The position numbers and the translations under genes were made by a program. From NCBI GenBank assembly GCA_039925965.1, contig JBDSXW010000027.1:28675-92674 (forward strand): 64,000 nucleotides of DNA, read 5' to 3'. Every line of letters begins with the position of its first letter. The stretch's first letter is position 1. The DNA is from JAZKFT01 sp039925965. Lineage in GTDB: Bacteria; Bacteroidota; Bacteroidia; Chitinophagales; Chitinophagaceae. Shown one piece after another: positions 44,872-53,485 of the stretch. A model generated the notes under the pieces. That model ran no database searches. It had not been told where the DNA came from and saw only the letters and a list, made by a program, of their open reading frames with translations.

Positions 44872-45732
44872 ATGATGAGCACAGAACTTGAAATCAAAAC
44901 ACTTGTAAAAGAAAAATACGGGCAGATAGCCAGCCAGCGTTTCACAGAAAATGCCACATCCTGCTGTGGTGCCACATCTGCCTGCTGCGGCGATGAAGTA
45001 TACAATATTATGGCCGACGATTACACCAAACTGGAAGGCTATATCGCCGATGCAGACCTTGGCCTGGGCTGCGGATTACCAACAGCATTTGCCAAAATAA
45101 AAGAAGGCGATACGGTGATAGACCTGGGAAGTGGTGCGGGCAATGACTGCTTTGTGGCGAGAAAAGCAGTTGGTGAAAATGGTAAAGTATTGGGCATTGA
45201 TTTTACAGAGCAAATGATCGCCAAAGCAAGGGAGAATGCGGAAAAACTAGGTTTTAATAACGTAGAATTTCGCCTCGGCGATATCGATAATATGCCGGTA
45301 ACCAGCAACCGGGCCGATGTTATTGTGAGCAACTGTGTATTGAACCTGGTGCCCAATAAACACAAGGTATTCAGCGAAATATTCAGGGTATTAAAACCCG
45401 GTGGCCATTTCTCCATTTCTGATATTGTACTCCAGGGCTATCTCCCGGAAAAATGGAAACAGGTGGCTGAACTATACGCAGGCTGCGTGGCAGGCGCTAT
45501 TCAGAAAAATGAATACCTCGGCATGATTGCTGAAGCAGGCTTTGAGAACATTACCCTGCAAAATGAAAAAGAAATTTTTCTACCCCATGATATCCTGGCC
45601 AATTATTTATCTGCTGAAGAAATAGCTGAATACAAAGCTGGTACCACCAAAATAGTAAGCGTTACCGTGTACGCAGAAAAGCCATCAAAAGACGAAAGGA
45701 ATTGTTGCGAGCCGGGTAGCGGATGTTGCTGA
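44872..45732 (+). CDS. arsM: arsenite S-adenosylmethionine methyltransferase
   Basis: 286 residues. SAM-binding motif VIDLGSGAGNDCFVARK, then NVEFRLGDIDNMP and VIVSNCVLNLVPNK, whose Cys is one of the arsenic ligands. Cys-rich patches SCCGATSACCG near the N-terminus and NCCEPGSGCC at the C-terminus fit ArsM arsenic binding. Methylates arsenite to volatile or less retained species. Starts 39 bases after arsR. Confidence 0.92.
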   Translation: MMSTELEIKTLVKEKYGQIASQRFTENATSCCGATSACCGDEVYNIMADDYTKLEGYIADADLGLGCGLPTAFAKIKEGDTVIDLGSGAGNDCFVARKAVGENGKVLGIDFTEQMIAKARENAEKLGFNNVEFRLGDIDNMPVTSNRADVIVSNCVLNLVPNKHKVFSEIFRVLKPGGHFSISDIVLQGYLPEKWKQVAELYAGCVAGAIQKNEYLGMIAEAGFENITLQNEKEIFLPHDILANYLSAEEIAEYKAGTTKIVSVTVYAEKPSKDERNCCEPGSGCC

Positions 45733-45751
45733 AAAAATTAAATATGTTATT

Positions 45752-46180
45752 ATGGCGGAAATTACTGAAAAGAAAAAACTGCTCTTCGTTTGTATTGAAA
45801 ACAGCAACCGCAGCCAAATGAGCCAGGCATTCGCCAAAATTATTGGTGGCGAAACGGTTGAGGCATATAGCGCCGGCAGTGAGCCCAGCGGCATTGTAAA
45901 TCCTAAAGCCATTGCCGCCATGAAAGAACTGGGCTATGACCTGAGTACGCACGACAGCAAAAGCCTGGATGAAGTAAAAGCTTATGCGCCTTTTGATATG
46001 GTGGTAACGATGGGTTGCGGCGATGGCTGCCCCTGGATGCCAGCTAAACAATTTGTTGATTGGGCCATCCCCGATCCTAAACATATGGAACCAACAGCAT
46101 TTAATGAGGTGCGGGATTATATCGCGGATAAAGTAAACGGCCTGATTGCTGGGTTGAAAATCTCTACTGAAGAAAAATAG
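45752..46180 (+). CDS. arsC: arsenate reductase, LMW phosphatase type
   Basis: 142 residues with the low-molecular-weight tyrosine phosphatase fold. The P-loop is FVCIENSNRSQMSQAF (Cys and Arg of CxxxxxR), with the general acid in WAIPDPKH and MGCGDGCPW holding the resolving Cys pair. Reduces arsenate to arsenite, most likely with thioredoxin. Third gene of the operon, 19 bases after arsM. No arsenite exporter follows. Confidence 0.92.
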   Translation: MAEITEKKKLLFVCIENSNRSQMSQAFAKIIGGETVEAYSAGSEPSGIVNPKAIAAMKELGYDLSTHDSKSLDEVKAYAPFDMVVTMGCGDGCPWMPAKQFVDWAIPDPKHMEPTAFNEVRDYIADKVNGLIAGLKISTEEK

Positions 46181-46311
46181 GCAGACTTTGCATCCGGTAA
46201 GCATCCACTGCCACAATACCATGTTCAAGTGCTTAAAAACCTCACATGATGCATTTTGCTTGCGATACCCGCAGGATGCCGTTTTTGGACTGGCAGGGAT
46301 TTGGCCTCGAA

Positions 46312-46692
46312 TTACTTTCCTACAATGAATTGGAATTTTAGTAACCCTGGTTCTCTATCCGTTTTTAAAAACCCCTGTATAAACTTCTCTTTCTCGGCGT
46401 GTACGCTGATTTTAAAAGACAAAGCGCCGCCTTTTTCAACTTTTGTATTTGGTTTTAAATCCACACTCGTGCAAGAACACGCTACATTGTAATCCAAAAG
46501 AAGGAAGTCTTCACTTGTGGGGTTTGTAACTTTTGCATTAACTGAATAGTTCGTGCTATCAACCATTACCGGATTTGAAATCAAGACGACCGGCAAAGCG
46601 GTGGCGGAAGATTGATGGCAACTAACTATTGTTATAGCAATGACAAAAACAATAGGGAATATGCTTAATTGTAGTATTATCCGGTTTTTCAT
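46312..46692 (-). CDS. DUF1573-like lipoprotein
   Basis: 126 residues. Signal peptide with lipobox (AITIVSC), then a single immunoglobulin-like domain with the NVACSCTSVDL motif typical of DUF1573 proteins, a pair of close Cys that could hold or exchange a disulfide. Its start overlaps the stop of the upstream membrane protein (ATGA at 46689-46692), so it is translationally coupled. Last gene of a three-gene cassette with the fulvocin-like protein. Function unknown. Confidence 0.75.
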   Translation of the reverse strand: MKNRIILQLSIFPIVFVIAITIVSCHQSSATALPVVLISNPVMVDSTNYSVNAKVTNPTSEDFLLLDYNVACSCTSVDLKPNTKVEKGGALSFKISVHAEKEKFIQGFLKTDREPGLLKFQFIVGK

Positions 46693-47570
46693 TTTTGTAA
46701 ACTATTTATTAGTTTTATATGATCGTCTGTATAAGTTTTCCCATACGAATACCCAAAACCTTCGTAGGTGGCAATAGTTTTTCCTTTGTATGTTAATAGC
46801 TCTAAAGGAAATAATTCGATGGACTTGCCGTCAGGTTGCATGGCCACACCAAAATCAAACAAAAAGCGGATACCGGGATACTGGTGCTTTTTTGCATGCG
46901 CAACAAAGGTTTCAAACTTAGTAACTGTACTACAAATCATTTTTATTTCAAGAACTGAATTTGCCAGTGAATCCCGAAGATTTTTTAAGGCGGCGTATTT
47001 CGCCTCACATGCCGAACATCCGACATAATAATTTTCATATAATATACAGCCTGTCTTTGGCGTGTTGGAAAGAGTTATAGTGTCGCCATTTTCATTTAAA
47101 AACCTATCACCCTTTGAAAAATCAGGATTACTAAGTGTGTAAGAATTATGATCCCAGCCATAATATTCCAATTGGGGGATTATGTATTTCCACGATGCAA
47201 ATGAAAATGCTACAACCGCCAAAACTAGCGGCAAAGAATAGAATTTCGGCTTGTTCAAGTAAAGAAAGCCACCCAGCACTCCTAAAATAGGAAAAGATGT
47301 GGCGAAGGGAAATCGCAACGGAATAAGGCCAGGAAATGTAATAAAAACACTTGCATCAATTATTATAGTAGGCAGCAACACTATTAATGCAAGTACCCAT
47401 TTCGGACGTATCTTTTGTTTTATAATTACCGTAACTGTAAAAAAAGAACAGAAGGAAACGAAATAAATAACTGCTCTTTCCATTTGCACTGCATTGTACA
47501 AAAGAAAAGTGAAGACAACAGTCAATAATGCCGACAACAAAAACGCTAGAATAATTCGTTTTACACTCAT
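46689..47570 (-). CDS. membrane protein with periplasmic CxxC thioredoxin-like domain
   Basis: 293 residues. Residues 1-130 contain about four or five membrane helices; the remainder is a soluble domain with NYYVGCSACEAKYAAL (Cys185, Cys188) and a late strand NSVLEIKMICSTVTKF, a thioredoxin-like plan. The layout resembles membrane disulfide-handling proteins (MauE/DsbD-like logic), though the helix bundle was not assigned to a family. It lies 47 bases after the Cys-rich fulvocin-like gene and couples to the DUF1573 gene. Forming or breaking disulfides of that Cys-rich product is a reasonable inference. Confidence 0.7.
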   Translation of the reverse strand: MSVKRIILAFLLSALLTVVFTFLLYNAVQMERAVIYFVSFCSFFTVTVIIKQKIRPKWVLALIVLLPTIIIDASVFITFPGLIPLRFPFATSFPILGVLGGFLYLNKPKFYSLPLVLAVVAFSFASWKYIIPQLEYYGWDHNSYTLSNPDFSKGDRFLNENGDTITLSNTPKTGCILYENYYVGCSACEAKYAALKNLRDSLANSVLEIKMICSTVTKFETFVAHAKKHQYPGIRFLFDFGVAMQPDGKSIELFPLELLTYKGKTIATYEGFGYSYGKTYTDDHIKLINSLQK

Positions 47571-47617
47571 GTTGATTTTTATGAATTACATTAAAAGGAT
47601 ACTGTTGCCCTAAATTT

Positions 47618-48280
47618 TTAATCGATTAGTCCCTGGCTACAAATACCGTTACATTTTGAACTTCCAAATACGCCACAATCTGCCTTTGTACCAACACCAC
47701 AACCCCCGATACAGCTGTTACCCCAGCCAGTGCACGATAAACTATATCTGCAATAGCAAGTTGGCATCACATTGTCAGGGCTAGCTTCGCCTGCTAATGC
47801 AACATCATTTTTCTCCTGACCTTCGAACTTACCAAAATAGGTGCTGCTCTGAAAAATTGAAAAGTCTTCCTCATAGTAGGCACATTCAATCAGCATGTTG
47901 AGTTGTTGTTTATCGAAATGCTGTTCAAAATATGGCAGCCTTGTTTTTAGGTAATCCTCTCCGAATGTAGGGTTTTGCCTCATGTACGAAATACCCTTCT
48001 TTTTTAAAATGTCTTGAAGTTCCATTACGATTTCCTTTTGATCTGCTGTAAATTTTTGCAAATCATTTTTCAAAATAGTATTATACTTTGTCTCCCAAAG
48101 CAACTGCATTTCAGGTTCAGAAAGCAGTCCGTAAGCCAGTTTTATCGATAGCTGGCCTTTTTCCGAAATCACCTGTTTCATTAATGGTGTAAAGGCAGCT
48201 ACATCTTTATTTGAATCTACTTGTTTTTTGCAGGAAACAAATACACCTGTTGCTATAAGCAAAAAGATCATGTTTTTCAT
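47618..48280 (-). CDS. fulvocin C-related Cys-rich lipoprotein
   Basis: 220 residues from ATG 48280 (an upstream in-frame TTG at 48322 is less likely). Lipobox FVSC (Cys17). A helical, hydrophilic middle part is followed by a C-terminal ~45-residue tail with eight Cys at 175, 177, 183, 190, 194, 202, 210 and 214, starting CYC and ending KCNGIC. The count and the leading CxC resemble the mature bacteriocin fulvocin C of Myxococcus, and Bacteroidota proteins of this shape are named fulvocin C-related. It may be a precursor whose tail is released as a disulfide-rich toxin, or a surface protein. First gene of the cassette. Confidence 0.75.
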   Translation of the reverse strand: MKNMIFLLIATGVFVSCKKQVDSNKDVAAFTPLMKQVISEKGQLSIKLAYGLLSEPEMQLLWETKYNTILKNDLQKFTADQKEIVMELQDILKKKGISYMRQNPTFGEDYLKTRLPYFEQHFDKQQLNMLIECAYYEEDFSIFQSSTYFGKFEGQEKNDVALAGEASPDNVMPTCYCRYSLSCTGWGNSCIGGCGVGTKADCGVFGSSKCNGICSQGLID

Positions 48281-48339
48281 AGAATAAGTTTTTTGTTGAT
48301 TAAACCTAAGGCGCAATTTCAAGAACCAATAATAAATTG

Positions 48340-48362
48340 TACCGATTGTATTATTATCGGTA
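48340..48362. promoter_or_regulatory. inverted repeat TACCGAT-N9-ATCGGTA upstream of fulvocin-like gene
   Basis: Perfect 7-bp arms (48340-48346 and 48356-48362) with a 9-bp spacer, 60-82 bases upstream of the ATG at 48280. A dyad of this size and place suits a dimeric regulator. The remaining gap up to 48606 shows no gene. Confidence 0.5.
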
Positions 48363-48606
48363 TGAAATAGCTAAAAGGCATATTGGGGAATGACTAACAT
48401 GCATACTGCCAGTTCGAAAGAGAAGGACTTGTTTGCGGCGACACTTGTTGTAATAGCTGCAGTGCTGCGCAAGTCAGTAAATTATTTCACTGGAAATAAA
48501 AAATACATCAATGAATTTTCATTGTTCAGTTAATTCCCAGGCCAGGAATATTATCTATATGAACATTTTCGGACCTACAATAATTATCCGGAAATTTGGT
48601 GCCCCA

Positions 48607-48972
48607 TTAATCCTGCTGCTGCTTCTTTTCCTGGCTGCCAATAATGCCCTCGAGTATAGCCGTTACAAACGATACTATTATCCCGAAAAGAAATGCCGTA
48701 AACCAGCTATTCACGCTAAATCCGGGCACCAGGCCGGCCGCCCATTTCACAATCAGGATATTGATCACCAGCAGGAAAAAGCCCAGTGTAATAACAGTAA
48801 TCGGGATGGTTAAAATAATGAAAATCGGTTTGACAAAGCTATTGAGCAAACCAAGCACAACAGCTACAATCATTGCGGTGGCGGGATCTTTTACCGTTAC
48901 ACCTTTCAGCAGGTAGGCAGCGCATAAAACACCTACCGTAGTAAGTAATGCTTTGGAAAGAAATTTTATCAT
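48607..48972 (-). CDS. phage-holin-4_2/YvlD-like small membrane protein
   Basis: 121 residues from ATG 48972. Four hydrophobic segments: LLTTVGVLCAAYLLKGV, AMIVAVVLGLLNSFVKPIFI, PITVITLGFFLLVINILIV and FTAFLFGIIVSFVTAILEGI. The LGLLNSFVKPI and ITLGFFLLVIN blocks are hallmarks of the widespread family labelled phage holin 4-2, which in chromosomes is usually not phage-derived. No other phage gene is nearby. Function unknown. Confidence 0.85.
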   Translation of the reverse strand: MIKFLSKALLTTVGVLCAAYLLKGVTVKDPATAMIVAVVLGLLNSFVKPIFIILTIPITVITLGFFLLVINILIVKWAAGLVPGFSVNSWFTAFLFGIIVSFVTAILEGIIGSQEKKQQQD

Positions 48973-49097
48973 AGCCGCAAAATATTTGAAGGTGATGAAA
49001 CAGAAAAGTAAAAACAAAACCGGATATAGCAGCATGATCCGGCTATTTTATTTAGCTATGGCTATCGGGTAATACGCAAAACTAAACAGGCTAAAGA

Positions 49098-50741
49098 TCA
49101 ATTATTTTGATATACTTTTTTTCCGCCGACAAAAGTTTTGACCACTTTCACATCTAGAATTTGCTTTTCATCACAAGTCAGTAAGTCTTTATCAAGGATG
49201 ATGAAATCGGCCAGTTTACCTTTTTCAAGACTGCCTTTCAACTGTTCTTCAAATGCCGCTTTGGCCGCCCAGATAGTCATGCCACGCAGTGTTTCTTCCC
49301 TGGTTAAAGCGTTCTCCATTTGAAATCCTTTATCCGGAAAGCCTTTGGCATCTTTACGCACTACTGCGGCTAGAAAGGTTTTAAACGGGCTGATATCCTC
49401 TACCGGAAAATCTGTGCCTAGCGGCATCCAGCCGTTTTGTTGCAACAGACGTTTGTAGGCATAAGCGCTTTTTAATCTTTCCGGCCCAAGGCGGGCATCG
49501 GCCCAATACATATCGCTGGTAGCATGTGTAGGCTGTACACTCGGAATGATTTGTGAAGCACCAAATAAATCAAAATCGTTTTCATTGATTACCTGCGCAT
49601 GTTCAATGCGCCAGCGCAGGCCAGGCTTGCCTTTCAGCGCTTTGGTATAAATGTTTAGCATCATTCGGTTGGCGCTATCGCCAATAGCATGGGTGCAGGC
49701 CTGGAAGCCTTTCTCAGCGATGATGGGGATGATGCTGTCGTAATAGGCTTTCGTTTTTAGCAGGAACCCAAAATGCCCGGGCTGGTCGGAATAGGGTTGC
49801 AACAGGCAAGCGCCACGGCTACCCAATGCGCCATCTGCGTAAAGCTTAAATCCATTTACCGTAAGCTGGTCCGTTTGTATTTTCCCTTTGGCAAAAAGGT
49901 ATTCGTAGTTCTCTTTTTTATCACTGAGCATAATGTACATCCGCATACTTAGCTTACCTTCTTGGTATAGTTTTTCTACCAGTTGCACCTGCTCAAAATT
50001 CAGTCCGCAATCCTGTACACTGGTAAGACCGACCGCAAAACATTTTTGCTCGGCATCGTGTAAATATTTCTCCTGGTCCGCACCGGTAGAAGCCGGCATT
50101 TTCATGTCTGCCAGGTCTGTTGCATTGTCGATCAATACGCCGGTAAGTTTCCCGCTTTGGGTTACGATCTCGCCGCCGGTAAGCGTTTGGCCCGGTTGTA
50201 TACCTGCCAGCGCTATGGCTTTTTGGTTGATGATAATCGCGTGTCCGTCTATCCGTTGGAGGCTCACTGGACGGTTCGGAAACATTGCGGTCAGTCGTTC
50301 GTTGGTAGGAAATTCTTTATTCTCCCAATCATTTTGATCCCAACCCCGGCCAATCAGCCATTTGGTGCTATCGGTGCCTGTGGCAAAATCAGCCAGGCGC
50401 TTCAAAACATCTTGCCAGCTGGTAGTGCCGGAAAGATCACATTCCTGCAAGCCTTTTCCGTAAGCCAGGAAATGGCAGTGGGCATCAATAAAACCAGGGT
50501 AAATAAATTGACCTTGTGCATTCAGTTTTTCCGTCGTTTCAAACAGCTCCAGCAAAGAATCGGATTTGCCTGTGGCAATGATTTTTCCATCCTTTATGGC
50601 CATCGCCTCGGCTTTGCCAAAACTGGAATCGATAGTGTAGATAGTGGTATTGTATACCAGGAGGTCGGCCTTGGGTTTGGAAGTGCAGGAGAGCAGAGAG
50701 ATCGTCAACAGAATGCCCGATAGATAATTTGTATAGGTCAT
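49098..50741 (-). CDS. amidohydrolase (YtcJ-like), lipoprotein
   Basis: 547 residues from ATG 50741. Lipobox TISLLSC suggests export. Metal-dependent amidohydrolase barrel: GFIDAHCHFLAYG (His-x-His), the Lys/Glu region LTVNGFKLYADGALGSRGA, QACTHAIGDSANR, RIEHAQVI and the late Asp in LGTDFPVE. Substrate unknown; relatives hydrolyse cyclic amides or formamides. The upstream frame to 50843 crosses a palindromic repeat at 50787-50828 and is not part of the protein. Confidence 0.9.
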   Translation of the reverse strand: MTYTNYLSGILLTISLLSCTSKPKADLLVYNTTIYTIDSSFGKAEAMAIKDGKIIATGKSDSLLELFETTEKLNAQGQFIYPGFIDAHCHFLAYGKGLQECDLSGTTSWQDVLKRLADFATGTDSTKWLIGRGWDQNDWENKEFPTNERLTAMFPNRPVSLQRIDGHAIIINQKAIALAGIQPGQTLTGGEIVTQSGKLTGVLIDNATDLADMKMPASTGADQEKYLHDAEQKCFAVGLTSVQDCGLNFEQVQLVEKLYQEGKLSMRMYIMLSDKKENYEYLFAKGKIQTDQLTVNGFKLYADGALGSRGACLLQPYSDQPGHFGFLLKTKAYYDSIIPIIAEKGFQACTHAIGDSANRMMLNIYTKALKGKPGLRWRIEHAQVINENDFDLFGASQIIPSVQPTHATSDMYWADARLGPERLKSAYAYKRLLQQNGWMPLGTDFPVEDISPFKTFLAAVVRKDAKGFPDKGFQMENALTREETLRGMTIWAAKAAFEEQLKGSLEKGKLADFIILDKDLLTCDEKQILDVKVVKTFVGGKKVYQNN

Positions 50742-50786
50742 GGAGGTAGTGTATAAATTAGTTTTTGACAATGAAATTGAACGGTG

Positions 50787-50828
50787 TCCTCCGCTGGCGG
50801 GGGTGGCAGGTTCTTGCCTGACGGAGGT
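50787..50828. repeat. bulged palindrome upstream of amidohydrolase
   Basis: CCTCCG (50789-50794) pairs with CGGAGG (50822-50827) around an inner CAGG/CCTG hairpin with loop TTCTTG. No T tract. Resembles the extragenic palindromes elsewhere in the window. Confidence 0.45.
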
Positions 50829-50902
50829 GGATCTTTGCACCAATCTAACGGATAAAAGCGAGGTGCAAAATCATAATCACTAACCACGATCTCCACCCAT
50901 CC

Positions 50903-51913
50903 TCACATACCCTCCTTCACCCAATCCCTCAATATCCCACTCACCTTAACTGTCTCCGTCAAAAAACCGTCATGCCCATACAATGAATCAATAATATGCA
51001 GCTGGCTTTGCGGCAGATAACTTGCCAGCACCTGTTGCTCCTGCGTGGGGCATAAAAAGTCGCTGTTGATACCGATGATCAGGGTGGGCTGCAGCAATTG
51101 CGCCAGTACTTCTCCGATATTGCCGCCACGGCCACGGGCAATATTATGACTGTCCATGCTTTTGGTAAGCGCCCAGTAACTCTTTGCATTAAATCGGCTG
51201 ACCAGTTTTTCGCCCTGGTAATTAATATAGCTGCTGGCCTTAAAGTCGTCAGTTTTTTCGGTATCCTGGCTATCGCTTTGCGACAGCATGTATTGCTTGT
51301 AATTGCGATACGTGATCATGCCGATGGCCCGGGCTGCTTTCAGGCCTTTGGCGCCGCCGCTTGTTTGCAGCCAGCTGGCATCGGCTTCTATGGCCAGACG
51401 TTGTGCGGTATGAATGGCAATTCCCCAGGCACTTTCGGCCGCGCCGGTAACTAATAAGAATTGTCTTTGAATGATAGCAGGTTCTGCCAGCGCCCATTCC
51501 ATTGACTGATAGCCACCCATGCTGCCACCCACCAGCAGTTGGATTTTTTCGATGCCGAGGTGTTGTCTTAAAACGATATGGGCCTGCACCATATCTCGGA
51601 TAGTAATAAAAGCGGGAAGCTGATTGTCGATAAATAAACGGGCAGCGGTAGTGCCATAGCAGCTGCCCAGGATATTGGCACACACGATAAAATGGATATC
51701 CGTATCGAAAGCCTTGCCAGGGCCAACCATGCCAGGCCACCAGTCGGCCGCATCGCTATTGGCGGTAAGCGCATGACAGATCCATATCACATTATCTTTT
51801 GCCTCATTGAGCTCCCCAAAAGTATGAAAAGCAATGCGGAGGTCGTTAAGCACCAATCCATTTTCCAGCTGAATGGGTGCCTCGTGATCGTAAAAATGCC
51901 GGGTTGTATCCAT
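50903..51913 (-). CDS. metX: homoserine O-acetyltransferase
   Basis: 336 residues from ATG 51913. Alpha/beta hydrolase with the MetX landmarks: WICHALTANSDAADWWPG, VGGSMGGYQSMEW (nucleophile Ser), RFNAKSYWALTKSMDSHNIA and the Asp-His pair in IIGINSDFLCP and YGHDGFLTE. Activates homoserine for methionine synthesis. The longer frame to 52126 overlaps the divergent metZ gene and is rejected. Shares a short divergent promoter region with metZ. Confidence 0.93.
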   Translation of the reverse strand: MDTTRHFYDHEAPIQLENGLVLNDLRIAFHTFGELNEAKDNVIWICHALTANSDAADWWPGMVGPGKAFDTDIHFIVCANILGSCYGTTAARLFIDNQLPAFITIRDMVQAHIVLRQHLGIEKIQLLVGGSMGGYQSMEWALAEPAIIQRQFLLVTGAAESAWGIAIHTAQRLAIEADASWLQTSGGAKGLKAARAIGMITYRNYKQYMLSQSDSQDTEKTDDFKASSYINYQGEKLVSRFNAKSYWALTKSMDSHNIARGRGGNIGEVLAQLLQPTLIIGINSDFLCPTQEQQVLASYLPQSQLHIIDSLYGHDGFLTETVKVSGILRDWVKEGM

Positions 51914-51973
51914 TGTCAATATAGGCCCGCAAAGTAAGTTGAAAACAGGATGCCAATTACAGGGTTGCTGATT

Positions 51974-51981
51974 TACATTTG
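51974..51981 (+). promoter_or_regulatory. -7 box of metZ promoter (TACATTTG)
   Basis: Exact TAnnTTTG match 21 bases before ATG 52003. No -33 element at normal spacing was found. A methionine-specific riboswitch was not recognised. Confidence 0.5.
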
Positions 51982-52002
51982 CCGCCCAAGATAAAACACA
52001 AG

Positions 52003-53166
52003 ATGCATCCACAAACCGAAGCGATCCGTATCCGCAACGCCCATACCAACGAAATGGAACATAGCACGCCGTTGTTCCTGACCAGTAGTTTTTGCTTTGA
52101 CAATGCGGAAGACATGCGGGCCGCATTTGCAGATGAGACCGATGACAATATTTATAGCCGTTTCAGTAACCCCAATGTAAACGAGTTTGTAAACAGGATG
52201 GTAGCATTGGAAGGCGCGGAAGCAGGATTTGCAACATCCAGCGGCATGAGTGCCATTTTTGCTTCGTTCATGACTTTTCTAAAATCAGGCGACCACCTGC
52301 TGGCCTGTAGTTCTATTTTTGGAAGCACGCATACGGTCATCACCAAATACTTACCTAAATGGGGCATTGAAGTGTCGTATGCCGATGTGCAGCAACCCGA
52401 AACCTGGGAGGCACTTATCAAACCCAACACCAAAATGATCTACCTCGAAACGCCCACCAACCCCGGGCTGGATATGGTAGATTTAGAATGGATAGGCGCG
52501 CTGGCCAACAAACACAACGTTATTTTAAATGTAGATAATTGCTTTGCCACCCCAGCCTGCCAAACGCCGATAACTTTTGGTGCCCACCTGGTTACACATT
52601 CTGCGACCAAATGGCTGGATGGCCAGGGCCGCGTATTGGGTGGTGTGGTGGTGGGCAGGGCCGACCTTATTAAGGAGATCTATCTTTTTTGCCGCAGCAC
52701 CGGACCAAGCATGAGCCCGTTTAATGCCTGGGTATTGAGCAAAAGCCTTGAAACCCTTGATGTACGCATGGAGCGTCATGCGAAAAATGCGCTGGCATTG
52801 GCTGAAAAATTGGAAAGCCACCCGGCAATCAACTGGGTGAAATATCCATTTTTACCAAGCCACCCACAACATGCGATCGCTATCAAGCAAATGAAAAATG
52901 GCGGCGGCATTGTTTGTTTTGAATTAAAAGGTGGGCTCGAAGCCGGGCGCAACTTTTTAAATAATCTTAAAATGCTATCGCTTACGGCTAACCTCGGTGA
53001 TACCAGGAGCATCGCGTCTCATCCCGCAAGCACTACCCATGCCAAACTATCGGCCGCTGAAAGACAAGCAGTAGGCATAACGCCAGGCCTGATCCGGATC
53101 TCCACGGGGTTGGAAAATGTGGAGGATATTATTGAAGACATTGTAGCTTCCCTGGATCAGCTGTGA
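52003..53166 (+). CDS. metZ: O-acetyl/O-succinylhomoserine sulfhydrylase-type PLP enzyme
   Basis: 387 residues from ATG 52003. Cys/Met-metabolism PLP family: SRFSNPNVNEFVNRM, SSGMSAIFASF, YLETPTNPGLDMVDL, the PLP Lys in THSATKWLDGQGRVLGG, and SLGDTRS-like NLGDTRSIASHPASTTH. Best fit is direct sulfhydrylation of acyl-homoserine, consistent with metX next door; cystathionine gamma-synthase cannot be fully excluded. Divergent from metX with a shared 89-base spacer. Confidence 0.88.
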   Translation: MHPQTEAIRIRNAHTNEMEHSTPLFLTSSFCFDNAEDMRAAFADETDDNIYSRFSNPNVNEFVNRMVALEGAEAGFATSSGMSAIFASFMTFLKSGDHLLACSSIFGSTHTVITKYLPKWGIEVSYADVQQPETWEALIKPNTKMIYLETPTNPGLDMVDLEWIGALANKHNVILNVDNCFATPACQTPITFGAHLVTHSATKWLDGQGRVLGGVVVGRADLIKEIYLFCRSTGPSMSPFNAWVLSKSLETLDVRMERHAKNALALAEKLESHPAINWVKYPFLPSHPQHAIAIKQMKNGGGIVCFELKGGLEAGRNFLNNLKMLSLTANLGDTRSIASHPASTTHAKLSAAERQAVGITPGLIRISTGLENVEDIIEDIVASLDQL

Positions 53167-53262
53167 GTTTTGAATTATAAATTCAACGTCTGGTTTAGAG
53201 GGATCATGTGTCTCAGAGGCGGTCCGTACAATTGATAGAAAAATGTTCGTCTTTCGAAGTTT

Positions 53263-53417
53263 TTCGTTCCAATGCAACGGTTTGTAGGTAGAAAAGAACA
53301 CCTATTCAACCCTTCGTTCCAGCGGAACGTTTTGTAAGGGTTCTTCAAAGTGGTCCGCTGGTCCAATGGTTATACGCTACGCAAAATGATTACTCACAAA
53401 ATGTTCCGCCAGAACAT
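53263..53417. repeat. three copies of a GTTCC(N)GGAAC palindromic repeat
   Basis: In the 319-base gap between metZ and the HAD gene: copy 1 TTCGTTCCAATGCAACGG at 53263-53280, copy 2 TTCGTTCCAGCGGAACGT at 53313-53330, both followed by TTTGTA; copy 3, inverted, ACAAAATGTTCCGCCAGAAC at 53396-53415. The gap also holds a CAAAACGA/TCGTTTTG dyad (53430-53456) that could end the HAD transcript. No gene. Confidence 0.6.
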
Positions 53418-53485
53418 AAAACCAACTCACAAAACGATATCGAATTTTTCGTTTTGGATCAAGCGCTTTATGGATAGACCAGGGA

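Noticed and set aside
48607..48972. Prophage signal from the holin-like protein
   Set aside because: This membrane family is common in chromosomes and no other phage gene is present.
51914..52126. 71-residue N-terminal extension of MetX
   Set aside because: It is antisense to the start of metZ and lacks MetX homology.
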